Origin: an uncultured Prevotellaceae bacterium
Lineage (GTDB): Bacteria > Bacteroidota > Bacteroidia > Bacteroidales > Muribaculaceae
DNA length: 64,000 bases
Direction of reading: 5' to 3'
Assembly: GCA_905210415.1 (NCBI GenBank)
Contig: CAJLWM010000003.1
Coordinates: forward strand, 1 to 64,000
Shown: one piece after another, positions 35,599-45,675 of the stretch
Position numbering within the stretch: position 1 is the stretch's first letter
Layout: every line of letters begins with the position of its first letter
Program-made: the position numbers and the translations under genes
The notes under the pieces: model-generated
What the model was told of the DNA's origin: nothing
Seen by the model: only the letters and a program-made list of their open reading frames with translations
The model's database searches: none

Positions 35599-36189
35599 TT
35601 ATTTTAGTTTGAATTTATAGCCTACAGTGAGCATCACAGCGTTGCTATTGCTTGATTCGTCATCAAACACAAGAGCGTGAGTTACGCCCCAATTGAAACG
35701 TGCATCTATCTGGATGTTGCTGAATTCGTATGACAAACCGATTGGCACTGCAAGCGCAAAATTCTTTGACATGTCGCCCAAGCCTGCTTCCACCGATGTA
35801 TTGCCCTTAGCTGCTTTTGCCTTGTCGTTAACAAGGAAACCAGGTTGCAAACCGATCTTAAATGCAAGACCCTTGGTCAAATATACGTTGGCAAGCAATG
35901 GAATGTTGATATAATCCAGCTTAATTGTAGCCTTAGCTCCTTCATCACTACCCTTGCAGCCTTGTTGTGAATAGAGCACACCTCCCGACAAAGCAACCTT
36001 ATCAGTCAACTGATATTCCAACTCTGTACCAATCACCAAGCCAACGCGCGCATCGCTGCCATCTGCATTTGTCATCATACCGATGTTCAAACCTGCCATA
36101 GGGCGAATGCTCACGCCACCCACTTCACTTTGTGCCTTTACTGACACAAACGCAAGCAAAAGACTTGCAACAATTAAAATTTTTTTCAT
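35599..36189 (-). CDS. Outer membrane beta-barrel protein (porin-like, PF13568 type)
   Basis: 196 residues, signal peptide 1-19 (cut after VKA), then alternating amphipathic strands with Gly/aromatic turns (LGIGT-like) and a terminal strand AVMLTVGYKFKLK typical of small outer-membrane barrels. Similar to the many single-domain OMP_b-brl_2 proteins of Bacteroidales. No known ligand. Single gene with its own terminator. Confidence 0.8.
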   Translation of the reverse strand: MKKILIVASLLLAFVSVKAQSEVGGVSIRPMAGLNIGMMTNADGSDARVGLVIGTELEYQLTDKVALSGGVLYSQQGCKGSDEGAKATIKLDYINIPLLANVYLTKGLAFKIGLQPGFLVNDKAKAAKGNTSVEAGLGDMSKNFALAVPIGLSYEFSNIQIDARFNWGVTHALVFDDESSNSNAVMLTVGYKFKLK

Positions 36190-36313
36190 ATCACTAATTT
36201 TTTAGTTTATAACAAAAGCAAATTTATACACTATTCTCAATACTTACAATATCTTTTCATTAAATTATTGGTATATTTTTCCTCTAGTTCTGTCATTTTC
36301 CTCCAAAAAGTGA

Positions 36314-36321
36314 TAACTTTG
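36314..36321 (+). promoter_or_regulatory. TAnnTTTG promoter box of porW
   Basis: TAACTTTG, giving a leader of about 130 nt before the TTG start at 36460. Confidence 0.4.
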
Positions 36322-36459
36322 AATAGCGGTTTTGCACAATCCCAGTTACCGCATATGCATTCACCTGCATTAATGGAGTTGGGGCTTTAATGACTTTGCT
36401 TTTATCGAAAGCAATTTCACGGCAAATTCCACGTTATAACATATAAACTAACAAACAGT

Positions 36460-39270
36460 TTGAGACGTCTTTTCAACAACATATTATCGATAGCTGCCAT
36501 CGCAGCCGTGTTATCGCTATGCGCATGCAGCACCAAGAAAAACACGGCAAGCACCCGCTTTTGGCAAGCATTCAACACGCGCTACAACGTCTACTACAAT
36601 GGCGCCACCCACTACGACGAGCAAATCAAGCTCACCGAGGAATATGAAGACGACTACTCGAAGCGTCTGCTCATACACCCTGCCGAAGCTCACGCGATAG
36701 AAAAAGCCAACAAACCCGCTGGCTCCTACGACCGCACTATCGAAAAGATGCAAAAAGCCATAGCGCTGCACTCCATAAAGAAAAAACCTCGCCGCAAAGG
36801 TGGCAAAACCACCGAGAAACAGAAGCAATGGCTCAAGCGCGACGAGTACAACCCCTTCTTGCACAACGCTTGGATGCTACTCGCAAAGGCCGAATACATG
36901 AAGGGCGATTTCCTCAGTTCGGCTGCCACTTTCCACTACATCAGCCGCCACTTCACTTGGATGCCCGACCTCGTTGCCGACGCTCAGCTGTGGGAGGTGA
37001 TGAGCTATTGCGCCATGGGCTGGAACACCGAGGCCGACAATATCCTCGTGCACGTGCACCCCGAAAAACTTAAAGGCAAAAAGCATATATACCTCTACAA
37101 TCTGGCTTCTGCCAACTACTACATACGCGAACGACAATTCGGCACTGCCATTCCTCACCTCGAGGAAGCGGCCAAGCGTGCCGGCGGTGCGCAAAAAGTG
37201 CGCCTCAACTTCCTCCTCGGCCAGCTCTATGCCAACGAGGGCAACAACGAGAAAGCCTACCGCGCATTCGGCAAGGCAAGCGGCAGTTCGCGTGCGTCAT
37301 ACTACACAAAATTCAACGCCCGCATCCGCCAGAGCGCCGTCACCACCGGCAAGAATATCGACGGCGAGGTGAAAAGCCTTAAGCGCATGACCCGACTGGG
37401 CCGCAACAAGCAATACCTCGACCAAATCTACTATGCCATCGGCAACCTCTATCTGGCGAAGCGCGACACCACACAAGCCATTGCCAACTATCTGCAATCA
37501 GTGAAGAAAAGCGAGCGCAACGGCATCGACAAAGCAATAGCACAAATCACCCTTGGCGGCATCTATTTCGACCGTCACCAATACGATTTGGCGCAGCCCT
37601 GCTATTCAGAAGCCATCACCCAGCTCGACGAGGAATACCCCAACTATAAGCTACTCAAAAAGCGAAGCGACGTGCTCGACGAGTTGGCTGTGTATTCGCA
37701 AAACGTCACCCTGCAAGACTCTCTGCTCCGACTTGCCAAACTCACTCCCGAAGAGCAGCGCAAGGTAGTGCAACGCATCATCGACGACCTGCGCCGACGC
37801 GAGAAAGAAGAGCGAGACGCTGCCGAGCAAGAAGAGCGCTTGGCTCAAGCCAACTCCATGAGTTCGCAGTTGGGCAACAACAATGCCAATCAGCCCACAC
37901 AATTCAATATCAACAACGACAATTCTTGGTATTTCTACAACACTGCCACCAAGAACGCCGGCAAAACGCAATTCCAGAAGATGTGGGGCAACCGCAAACT
38001 GGAAGACAACTGGCGACGTCGCAACAAAAACGTGTTCTCGCTCAACGAAGATGACTCCCAAACCGCCAGCAACGACGATTCGGCAGCTTCATCAAGCAGC
38101 GACAACACAAATCAAGGCGAACAATCCGACGAGGAAAAGGAGAAAGAGCGTCAAGCCAACGACCCTCACAACCCTGAGTATTACCTCCGTCAGATACCTT
38201 CTACCGCCGAGGAAATCGCCACAAGCAACGACGTGATTCAAGAGGGGCTATACAACATGGGCATCATTCTCAAAGACAAACTTGAGGACTTCAACAGCGC
38301 CGAAGCCGAATTCAACACCTTGCTGACGCGCTACCCCGACAACGTATATCGCCTCGACACTTACTACAACCTCTACCTGATGTATATGCGACAGGGCAAC
38401 ACCGCGGCTGCCGAGCGCTATCGCGTGCTCATCACCACCGATTTTGCCGACTCAAACTATGGCAAGGCGATGAAAGATCCTAACTATATCGACAATCTCC
38501 GAGCAATGAACGACGTGGAGCAACAAGCTTACGCCAAAGCCTACGAGGCGTATATCAACAATCGCAACCAAGAGGTGCACGAGGCCTACGACGACATGAA
38601 GAAGAAATATCCGCTCTCGAAGATTATGCCTAAATTTATGTTTATCGACGCCCTTGCTTACGTCACCGAAAACAACGAGGCCAAATTTAAATCTGGCCTT
38701 AAGGAACTGCTCGAACGCTATCCTGAGACCGACATCACCCCTACCGCTTCGGGTATGCTCAAGCAACTGAACAGCGGCAAGAAAATACATAGTGGCGACG
38801 TGAACACCCGCGGCTTACTGTGGGCTTCACGCCTCACATCTGATAGCACTGCCAACGCCACGGCGCAACAAGTGACGCCGTTTAGCGACGATGTCAACCA
38901 GCCACACGTGTTCTTGCTGGCTTACCCTACCGACAGCGTTTCGGCCAACGACGTGCTATACAAGGTGGCTTACCACAACTTCACCAAATATGTGGTGAAG
39001 GACTTCGACCTCGAGCAGATGACCTTCGGACAAATAGGCCTACTGCTCGTGAAGGGCTTCCAAAACTACGATGAACTGCTGCAATACCGCACAATCTTTG
39101 AGCAAGACGAGACTCTCAAGCAACTGCCTAAACAGGTGCGCATAGTGCTCATCAGCGCAAGCAACCTCAGCATCCTCCTCAACGAGGGACGCTCGCTCGA
39201 AGACTACTTCATCTATCAAGAGCAACGCAATGCCGAGAAAGTGGAGGGCAAGGCCGATCCAACGCCATAA
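36460..39270 (+). CDS. porW: Type IX secretion TPR lipoprotein PorW/SprE
   Basis: 936 residues from a TTG at 36460; no ATG fits, and the lipoprotein signal (lipobox LCAC, C23) starts there. The body is TPR-rich: repeats at about 130-420, a charged Gln/Glu/Asn-rich linker (about 440-590), then a second TPR block (about 590-770) and a C-terminal domain with YKVAYHNFTKYVVKDFDLEQ. This matches PorW (SprE), a periplasmic lipoprotein needed for type IX secretion. The next gene is porX, a regulator of the same system. Confidence 0.85.
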   Translation: MRRLFNNILSIAAIAAVLSLCACSTKKNTASTRFWQAFNTRYNVYYNGATHYDEQIKLTEEYEDDYSKRLLIHPAEAHAIEKANKPAGSYDRTIEKMQKAIALHSIKKKPRRKGGKTTEKQKQWLKRDEYNPFLHNAWMLLAKAEYMKGDFLSSAATFHYISRHFTWMPDLVADAQLWEVMSYCAMGWNTEADNILVHVHPEKLKGKKHIYLYNLASANYYIRERQFGTAIPHLEEAAKRAGGAQKVRLNFLLGQLYANEGNNEKAYRAFGKASGSSRASYYTKFNARIRQSAVTTGKNIDGEVKSLKRMTRLGRNKQYLDQIYYAIGNLYLAKRDTTQAIANYLQSVKKSERNGIDKAIAQITLGGIYFDRHQYDLAQPCYSEAITQLDEEYPNYKLLKKRSDVLDELAVYSQNVTLQDSLLRLAKLTPEEQRKVVQRIIDDLRRREKEERDAAEQEERLAQANSMSSQLGNNNANQPTQFNINNDNSWYFYNTATKNAGKTQFQKMWGNRKLEDNWRRRNKNVFSLNEDDSQTASNDDSAASSSSDNTNQGEQSDEEKEKERQANDPHNPEYYLRQIPSTAEEIATSNDVIQEGLYNMGIILKDKLEDFNSAEAEFNTLLTRYPDNVYRLDTYYNLYLMYMRQGNTAAAERYRVLITTDFADSNYGKAMKDPNYIDNLRAMNDVEQQAYAKAYEAYINNRNQEVHEAYDDMKKKYPLSKIMPKFMFIDALAYVTENNEAKFKSGLKELLERYPETDITPTASGMLKQLNSGKKIHSGDVNTRGLLWASRLTSDSTANATAQQVTPFSDDVNQPHVFLLAYPTDSVSANDVLYKVAYHNFTKYVVKDFDLEQMTFGQIGLLLVKGFQNYDELLQYRTIFEQDETLKQLPKQVRIVLISASNLSILLNEGRSLEDYFIYQEQRNAEKVEGKADPTP

Positions 39271-39373
39271 CCTCGCGAATGGCGCCAACCTGCTGACGCC
39301 GCACTCGCATTTTTTCACCATTTCATCTTGCCTAAGCGTGAAAATTATTCTTGCTTGAACAGACTCATTGCAC

Positions 39374-39381
39374 TATCTTTG
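39374..39381 (+). promoter_or_regulatory. TAnnTTTG promoter box of porX
   Basis: TATCTTTG, 20 bp before the porX ATG, so porX can be expressed apart from porW. Confidence 0.5.
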
Positions 39382-39401
39382 CATAAAACTCTATAAGCAT
39401 T

Positions 39402-40946
39402 ATGACTCAAGGTGTAATTCTCTGGGCTGACGACGAAATCGATTTGCTCAAACCACATATTCTGTTTCTCCGTGCCAAAGGCTACGAAGTAGTGACCGTA
39501 TCAAATGGCCGCGACGCTCTCGACGCCGCTGCCAACCACCCTTTCGACCTCATCATCCTCGATGAGAATATGCCTGGCATCAGCGGCTTGGAAACCCTCA
39601 CGCAAATCAAAATCACTCTGCCCAATGTGCCTGTGATTATGATCACAAAGAGCGAAGAGGAAAACATCATGAACCAAGCAATCGGCAACAAAATCGCCGA
39701 TTACCTTATCAAACCAGTCAACCCTAACCAGATACTGCTGTCGATCAAGAAAAACTTGCACAGCAGCGCCATCGTGTCGGCTCAAGCCACCAACGACTAT
39801 CAACAAGAATTTCAGAAAATATCGATGGCCATAAGCAATGCCAACACCATCGACGATTGGTATGAAATCTACAACATGCTCGTGCACTGGGAGCTCAAAC
39901 TCTCTGCTGCAGAAACCAATATGGACGAACTGCTGCAAATGCAGAAAACCGAGGCCAACAACACTTTCGCAAAATTTGTGAAGCGCAACTACGAGACATG
40001 GATCACCACGCCTCAGCACCCGCTCATGAGCCACGAGGTGTTTCGCAGCAAGATATTCCCGCTGCTCGACCAGGGCGAGAAGGTGTTCTTCATCGTGATT
40101 GACAATTTCCGCCTCGACCAATGGCGCACAGTGTCGCACCTGCTCAGCGAGCATTTCTCGGTGGTGGAAGATGCCATATACACATCTATCCTCCCTACCG
40201 CCACTCAATATGCCCGCAATGCCATCTTCTCGGGCCTGATGCCTGTGCAAATATCTAAGATGTTCCCCGACCTGTGGGTCGACGAAGACGAGGAAGAAGG
40301 CAAGAACCTCAACGAAAGCCCTCTTATTCAGACTATACTTGAGCGCTATCGCAAGAATTACAAGTTCTCCTACACAAAAATCAACGATACCGCCGCTGGC
40401 GAATCGCTTCTAAGCCGATTTAATTCGCTCTCGCAATACTACCTCAACGTGGTGGTGCTAAACTTTGTGGATATGCTCTCACACGCACGCACCGAGAGCA
40501 AGATGATTCGCGAACTGGCTTACAGCGACGCTGCCTATCGCGGACTCACCGAGTCGTGGTTTAAGCACTCCACTACCATGGAACTGTTCCGACGTATTGC
40601 CGAGAAGGGCTACAAGGTGGTGCTCACCACCGACCACGGCACCATACGCGTGAACAACCCTGTGAAGGTGATTGGCGATAAAAACGTAAACACCAACCTG
40701 CGCTACAAGGTGGGCAAAGCGCTCAACTACAATCCTAAGCAGGTGTATGAGATAAAGAAACCTTTGGCATTCGGACTCCCTTCGCCAAACATCTCATCAA
40801 CATATATTTTCGCCACAAACCGCGATTTTATCGCTTATCCCAACAACTACAACTACTACGCACAATACTACAACAACACCTTCCAGCACGGCGGCATATC
40901 AATGGAAGAGATGCTTGTGCCAATAGTCACTCTCGCCGCCAAATAA
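39402..40946 (+). CDS. porX: PorX, response regulator with PglZ phosphatase domain
   Basis: 514 residues: N-terminal receiver (1-120) with acidic pair D10/D11, phospho-acceptor D54 (IILDENMPG), T/S at MITKSEEE and K in YLIKP; then a helical linker (about 130-200) and a PglZ/alkaline phosphatase-like domain with DNFRLDQW and VVLTTDHGT metal ligands. PorX is known to be phosphorylated by PorY and to control type IX secretion genes. Cytoplasmic. It stands between porW and tsaE, with an IS insertion between it and tsaE. Confidence 0.93.
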   Translation: MTQGVILWADDEIDLLKPHILFLRAKGYEVVTVSNGRDALDAAANHPFDLIILDENMPGISGLETLTQIKITLPNVPVIMITKSEEENIMNQAIGNKIADYLIKPVNPNQILLSIKKNLHSSAIVSAQATNDYQQEFQKISMAISNANTIDDWYEIYNMLVHWELKLSAAETNMDELLQMQKTEANNTFAKFVKRNYETWITTPQHPLMSHEVFRSKIFPLLDQGEKVFFIVIDNFRLDQWRTVSHLLSEHFSVVEDAIYTSILPTATQYARNAIFSGLMPVQISKMFPDLWVDEDEEEGKNLNESPLIQTILERYRKNYKFSYTKINDTAAGESLLSRFNSLSQYYLNVVVLNFVDMLSHARTESKMIRELAYSDAAYRGLTESWFKHSTTMELFRRIAEKGYKVVLTTDHGTIRVNNPVKVIGDKNVNTNLRYKVGKALNYNPKQVYEIKKPLAFGLPSPNISSTYIFATNRDFIAYPNNYNYYAQYYNNTFQHGGISMEEMLVPIVTLAAK

Positions 40947-40988
40947 CCACTATAGCGACAATTCTGCCGGCATAGCGCCAAAGACATT

Positions 40989-41035
40989 GCCCGATGCTCT
41001 GCCTCTCAGAGGTTGCGCATCGGGCTTATACATAT
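40989..41035 (+). terminator. Hairpin terminator of porX
   Basis: GCCCGATGC (40989-40997) pairs perfectly with GCATCGGGC (41027-41035), with an inner CCTC/GAGG stem. It lies 43 bp past the porX stop; only a weak T-rich tail follows. Confidence 0.7.
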
Positions 41036-41067
41036 CTGATATTTACATAGTCACAATCCGGGTACAG

Positions 41068-41101
41068 AAAAGGCTGTGCCACAATCTCTTGCAACACAGC
41101 C
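41068..41101 (-). terminator. Terminator of the truncated barrel gene
   Basis: GGCTGTG (41072-41078) with CACAGCC (41095-41101), followed on the minus strand by T4. It lies 48 bp past the stop of 41149-41690. Confidence 0.6.
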
Positions 41102-41148
41102 CACGATATACAAACGTTTAATTTGATCTAATTCCCTATATTTATCGA

Positions 41149-41690
41149 TTAGAGTGTCAACAAATTCACTGCAACTCCATAATATCCTCTGTTAGCTTGT
41201 GGGTTCCACATAGCTGTAGCAGTGATAGGAAGCGGATGGTTACCAACTTTCAACTTATATGTTACGTTCAAACGAACATCGTTGATACCGCCTTCGTTGC
41301 CGTAGAATGTTTCGCGCTTCTTGCCTTCATCGTTTACAGTTGGCTTGAATGCGAAGTTACCACCTACTGAAGGAGTAACGGCGAACTTGTCGTTCTCATA
41401 TACTGTGTATGAAGCTTGAACGAAAGTAGAATAGCGTTGAGTATCCTTAACCTCCCCATTTGTAGTGCCACGGTCGCTACCAGCGATGATAGTTGACCAG
41501 TAGAGAGTCAAAGGAATCTTGCTGAAATTATAGTTGAAGCTCAAATCAAGGAAGTGACCAGTAGTGCGGCAGTTGTAGTTGAAAATCTTTGCTGCATCGC
41601 CTTCTGCATTTGTGAAGTTCCAGATATCCCACAATGCTACTGTGAATCCACCGATAGAATAAGATGCGAAGTAGTCGAATTCCTTATATC
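41149..41690 (-). pseudogene. Outer membrane protein truncated at its 5' end by an IS4 insertion
   Basis: The open frame continues upstream of the first Met (41634) as YKEFDYFASYSIGGFTVAL right up to the IS end at 41690, so the N-terminus with signal peptide (perhaps 60-70 residues) is gone. What remains, about 180 residues, is a barrel with strands such as GHFLDLSFNYNF, STFVQASYTVY and a terminal GYYGVAVNLLTL, like a common Bacteroidales porin-like family. The missing 5' part is not found beyond the IS, so adjacent DNA was deleted. Confidence 0.7.
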
Positions 41691-43104
41691 ACTGTCCGCT
41701 AAAAGTTATCGACTACCTAAAATTAAGGCTGGCATCCTCGCTTGGATGTCAGCCTTTTTGTGTTACTTTGCTTTTACCACAAAAACTAAAATAACTATGG
41801 GCAAAAGCACACATTTTTTCGGACAGCCGGTATATGGTCAGCTAATAAACTGCCTCAACAAGGATAAGATTATTGAAATGAGCCGCAAACATGGGGGTGA
41901 ACGCTATGTTAAGAGTTTTGATGGGTGGCATCACCTGCTAACTATGCTCTATGCCGTGATTATGCATTTCGACTCACTGCGTGAGATAGAAGCATCTATG
42001 CTCGCAGAAGTTCGCAAACTGGCCCATGTAGGTATGGAATGTATTCCCAGACGCAGCACTTTGTCTGACGCAAACTCCAGACGCTCAGAGAGATTCTTCG
42101 AAGACGTCTATCGCGACCTATACGAACCCAACAAGGCCGAACTTAACTCGGACAGCCGAAAAAACACTTGTGAGACATGGATGAAGAAACTCCGAATCAT
42201 AGATTCCACTACTATATCTCTGTTTTCCAACGTTTTGTTCAAGGGCGTTAGCCGTCATCCAAAGACAAGCAAGAAGAAGGGCGGCATTAAAGTACATACC
42301 ATCATCAACGCCAATGAATGCGTGCCGTGCGATGTGAAGTTCACGTCCGCTGCTACAAACGACTCCTTTATGCTTGCCCCCTGTTAATACCCCAACTATA
42401 GCCTTGTGGCTATGGACAGAGCATATATTAACTATGAAAAGTTTGAGATGCTGACCGAAAGAAACGTGGTCTATGTGACCAAGTTGAAGAAAAATCTCAC
42501 ATACGAAGTGCTAGAGGACTGTATGGATATGACCGAGGATGGGAAGATGAAATATAGGGAGCAGGTGGTTGTGTTCCGCAAGGGTGAAATAAACCATATT
42601 ACAAGAATAATCACCTATGTGGACATCAAGAAAGGCAAACAGCCAAAGCTCATACGCCTGCTCACTAATGATTTCGACTTGAGTCTGGATGATATAGTGC
42701 TGATTTACAAAAGAAGATGGCTTATCGAGTCGCTCTTCAAACAAATAAAGCAAAATTTCCCTCTCAGATATTTTTATGGAGAGAGCGCAAATGCCATCAA
42801 GATCCAAATATGGGTCACATTAATAGCAAATCTTCTCATGACATTACTGCAAAAGCGTTTGAATCGCTCCTGGAGTTTCTCCGGATTGGCTACAATGGTA
42901 AGGATTGTACTCATGTACTACATCAATCTCAATAATTTCTTTGAAAGGCCTGACGAAGACCTCAAACGCATGCTGCAAGAGGCGGCTGAAGAGCCACCAA
43001 ATGGGATATAATTCCTAAGGTGGGGTCTTGTCTGATCATATAAGTTAGCCCAACTCATGTCTATCAACGAGTTGGGCGCTGACTATTTATATTTAGCGGA
43101 CAGT
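41691..43104 (+). mobile_element. IS4-family insertion sequence, about 1.41 kb
   Basis: Ends are inverted repeats ACTGTCCGCTAAA (41691) and TTTAGCGGACAGT (to 43104). Just inside the left end is an 11-bp hairpin with one mismatch (41727-41754) followed by T5, an intrinsic terminator that would stop read-in transcription. It contains one transposase gene with an internal stop. No target duplication is seen, which fits a deletion next to the insertion. Confidence 0.85.
41797..43011 (+). pseudogene. IS4-family transposase with internal stop codon
   Basis: 404 codons with one in-frame TAA at 42385-42387 (codon 197), between FMLAPC and YPNYSLVAMDRAYI. N-terminal DUF4372-like domain, then a DDE domain: first Asp in IIDSTTISLF, second in VAMDRAYI, Glu in YKRRWLIESLFKQIKQ, which also shows the IS4 Y-(2)-R-(3)-E-(6)-K signature. 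Only the nonsense codon seems to break it, so loss is recent. Confidence 0.85.
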
Positions 43105-43259
43105 AATAATCACAAAATGTATTTTCCTACAATCGCCCATATTGTAGATTTCACCAACAAGAAACCTTTTTTCATAAAAATTTACAACGACCAGCAGTTT
43201 TTTAAATCTCAAGCCAAAATTTGTGCGCCAAGGCACTAAAATATTTCGAGGATTTTACC
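43105..43259. other. Spacer between IS4 and tsaE
   Basis: AT-rich, no gene. A minus-strand 21-codon ORF (from 43175) looks like chance. The 5' part of the interrupted barrel gene is not here. Confidence 0.5.
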
Positions 43260-43267
43260 TATTTTTG
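43260..43267 (+). promoter_or_regulatory. TAnnTTTG promoter box of tsaE
   Basis: TATTTTTG, 31 bp before the tsaE ATG. Confidence 0.4.
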
Positions 43268-43298
43268 TAAAACACTACTAAGCAAAACACATCTTATT

Positions 43299-43733
43299 AT
43301 GGAAAAGATACAATTCAAAATCGAAAATCTCGACGCTATACAGCAAGCCGCAAAACAATTTATCGACGCTATGGGCGACTTCAACGTGTTTGCCTTTTAT
43401 GGCGAAATGGGTGCTGGCAAAACCACTTTTATCAACGCTATTTGCCGCGAACTCGGAGTGGACGATGTCACCAACTCTCCTTCGTTCTCTATCGCAAACG
43501 AATATCGTAGCGAAACCACTGCCGAACTAATCTACCACTTCGACTTCTATCGCCTCGAAGACGAACGCGAAGCCGAAGACATAGGCGTTGACGACTATTT
43601 CGAAAGCGGCGCAATCTGCCTTATCGAATGGCCTGAACGCATCGACGACCTTTTGCCTGACCACACTGTGCGTGTCGACATCCACCCTAACGACGACGGA
43701 TCGCGCTCGGTGGCTCTCACTTTCCCAGAATAA
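43299..43733 (+). CDS. tsaE: tRNA threonylcarbamoyladenosine biosynthesis ATPase TsaE
   Basis: 144 residues from the ATG at 43299; the longer open frame upstream lacks family sequence. Walker A GEMGAGKT (35-42), SFSIANEY and the Walker B-like segment IYHFDFYRLED are typical. TsaE works with TsaB and TsaD in forming t6A37 of tRNAs that read ANN codons. First gene of a compact plus-strand run tsaE-birA-LOG-adenosyltransferase. Confidence 0.93.
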   Translation: MEKIQFKIENLDAIQQAAKQFIDAMGDFNVFAFYGEMGAGKTTFINAICRELGVDDVTNSPSFSIANEYRSETTAELIYHFDFYRLEDEREAEDIGVDDYFESGAICLIEWPERIDDLLPDHTVRVDIHPNDDGSRSVALTFPE

Positions 43734-43745
43734 AACCACTGCTCT

Positions 43746-44483
43746 ATGCCACGATATATACTTGTACACGAGACGGCTTCTACCAACACCTACATTGCTC
43801 GAATGGCTGCTATGCTGCCATCGGGCACGGTGATTCACACTCCCAAGCAAACTGCAGGACGCGGCCAGCGAGGCAACTCTTGGGAGTCGGAAGAAGGCAA
43901 AAACCTCGCTTTCTCGCTCCTGCTGAAGAATCCCGACATTGCTCCAAACCGCCAGTTCTTCATCAGCGAAGCCACATCTCTCGCCATTATCGACTGCCTA
44001 AACGCCATCACCCCCGGCTTTTGCATCAAATGGCCCAACGATATATATCACGCCGACAGCAAAGTGGCTGGCATACTCATCGAGCACTCTCTCACCACTA
44101 AAGCTATCAGCCAAACAATCATAGGCGTGGGGCTCAACGTCAACCAAGACACTTGGTTAAGCGATGCGCCCAACCCTATCAGTCTGAAGCAGATCACCGG
44201 CAACTACACCGACCTCACGCAATTGCTACACGACATCTGCTCACGCATAGAGCAATACTGCTCGTTTGCCACATACACACCGCAGCAATTCCACGAGCTG
44301 CACTGCCGCTACTTTAATCACCTCTATCGCGCCGACGATAAGCAACACACTTTTGCCCTGCCCGATGGCCGCCAATTCCCTGCCACAATACGCGAGGTGA
44401 AACCCGATGGCACACTATGCCTTGGCACCGACGATGGCTCGGTGAAGGAATTTGCCTTTAAAGAGGTGGCTTTTGTGATATAA
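43746..44483 (+). CDS. birA: Biotin-[acetyl-CoA-carboxylase] ligase
   Basis: 245 residues without the N-terminal DNA-binding domain, so an enzyme only. Active-site loop GRGQRGNSWESEEGKNLAFS (about 39-58), KWPNDIY and GILIE are family hallmarks, followed by a small C-terminal domain. It attaches biotin to the carboxyl carrier protein. Starts 12 bp after tsaE. Confidence 0.93.
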   Translation: MPRYILVHETASTNTYIARMAAMLPSGTVIHTPKQTAGRGQRGNSWESEEGKNLAFSLLLKNPDIAPNRQFFISEATSLAIIDCLNAITPGFCIKWPNDIYHADSKVAGILIEHSLTTKAISQTIIGVGLNVNQDTWLSDAPNPISLKQITGNYTDLTQLLHDICSRIEQYCSFATYTPQQFHELHCRYFNHLYRADDKQHTFALPDGRQFPATIREVKPDGTLCLGTDDGSVKEFAFKEVAFVI

Positions 44484-44519
44484 AACATTTTTAGAACAAC
44501 CTATTAAAACCCTCATATT

Positions 44520-45059
44520 ATGAATATAGTAGTATATTGCTCATCACGCGAGGGACTTTCCTCAGAATACGTGCAAATAGCCGAAGCCCTCGGCCAATGG
44601 ATTGGCGAGCACCACCACACATTGGTGTATGGTGGCGTGAATGCCGGTCTGATGCACACAGTGGCGCAAGCCACTGCCGATGCTGGAGGCAAGGTGATTG
44701 GCATCGTTCCCGAAACTTTTACTCACCGCATAGATGCCGTTTGCGACGAAGTGATTGCCTGCCACAACCTCTCCGACCGCAAAGACATCATGATCGAGAA
44801 AGGCGACGCCTACGTATGTCTGCCGGGCGGAATCGGCACAATCGACGAATGGATTTCAACACTTTCGCAATTAATTGTTGACCAACTGGAAAATAAAAAA
44901 CCTATTTTTGCCGTTAACTACAATAATATGTATGGCAATCTGATTGCCCAGCTCTGCGAATGCGCCTCATCTCAATTTGCTCGTGGCAAAAACATTGACT
45001 GCACTATTGTTGCAAACGATACCAACGAACTTATCAATTTACTCAATAAAAACATCTAA
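44520..45059 (+). CDS. LOG-family protein (nucleoside 5'-monophosphate phosphoribohydrolase)
   Basis: 179 residues, Rossmann-like fold. The LOG signature PGGIGTIDE (102-110) and the N-terminal VYGGVNAGLM (36-45) are complete. The family (TIGR00730) removes ribose-5-phosphate from AMP or cytokinin nucleotides; its role in gut bacteria is unclear. 36 bp after birA and 6 bp before the adenosyltransferase gene. Confidence 0.9.
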   Translation: MNIVVYCSSREGLSSEYVQIAEALGQWIGEHHHTLVYGGVNAGLMHTVAQATADAGGKVIGIVPETFTHRIDAVCDEVIACHNLSDRKDIMIEKGDAYVCLPGGIGTIDEWISTLSQLIVDQLENKKPIFAVNYNNMYGNLIAQLCECASSQFARGKNIDCTIVANDTNELINLLNKNI

Positions 45060-45065
45060 ACACTT

Positions 45066-45611
45066 ATGAAAAGCCCTTTGTATACTATGACTGGTGACCA
45101 CGGCCACACATCGTTGGTTGGTGGTACTCGCGTGAGCAAAAGTGACCCACGTATTGAAGCTTACGGGACTGTTGACGAACTAAACTCTCAGATTGCAATG
45201 CTTGCTGTCGGATGCAAAGAACCGTATCCCGACATCTACGAAGTTCTTTTGATGATTCAAAACAAGCTTTTCAACATCGGCGCATACCTCGCTACCGAAG
45301 ACGCTAAAGCAGCCCTCGGTATCGAAGACGAAGACGTGGAAGCAATTGAGAAAATCATCGATATCCTCTACGAAAAACTGCCTAAGACTCACCGATTTGT
45401 ACTCCCTGGCGGCACTAAACTAAGCGCCCAAGCCGAGATTTGCCGCACTGTGGCTCGTCGTGCCGAACGACGCATCATCTTGCTTGCCGACAACAAACCA
45501 GTCAACCCCGATGTGATGCGTTTCGTAAATCGCATTAGCGACTTGTTCTTCGTTATCGGACGCTACAACATCACCACCACAGGCACCAAAGAAATTTTCT
45601 GGGAGAAATAA
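45066..45611 (+). CDS. PduO-type cob(I)alamin adenosyltransferase
   Basis: 181 residues, four-helix bundle. N-terminal TGDHGHTSLVGGTRV and EAYGTVDELNSQIAM form the ATP-binding region of PduO/MMAB enzymes, and FVLPGGTKLSAQAEICRTVARRAER is the C-terminal signature. It makes adenosylcobalamin. No cobalamin riboswitch is seen. Last gene of the tsaE run, followed by MITE copy G. Confidence 0.93.
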   Translation: MKSPLYTMTGDHGHTSLVGGTRVSKSDPRIEAYGTVDELNSQIAMLAVGCKEPYPDIYEVLLMIQNKLFNIGAYLATEDAKAALGIEDEDVEAIEKIIDILYEKLPKTHRFVLPGGTKLSAQAEICRTVARRAERRIILLADNKPVNPDVMRFVNRISDLFFVIGRYNITTTGTKEIFWEK

Positions 45612-45675
45612 GCAACTTCAGTAACTTTCGTTACTAACAACAAACCCCACACTCGCTTATCAATAAGCGATAAAA

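Noticed and set aside
43108-43175. Short minus-strand ORF starting MKKGFLLVK as the lost signal peptide of the interrupted barrel gene
   Set aside because: It stops before the IS, lacks a signal-peptide cleavage site and does not resemble the N-terminus expected for that family.
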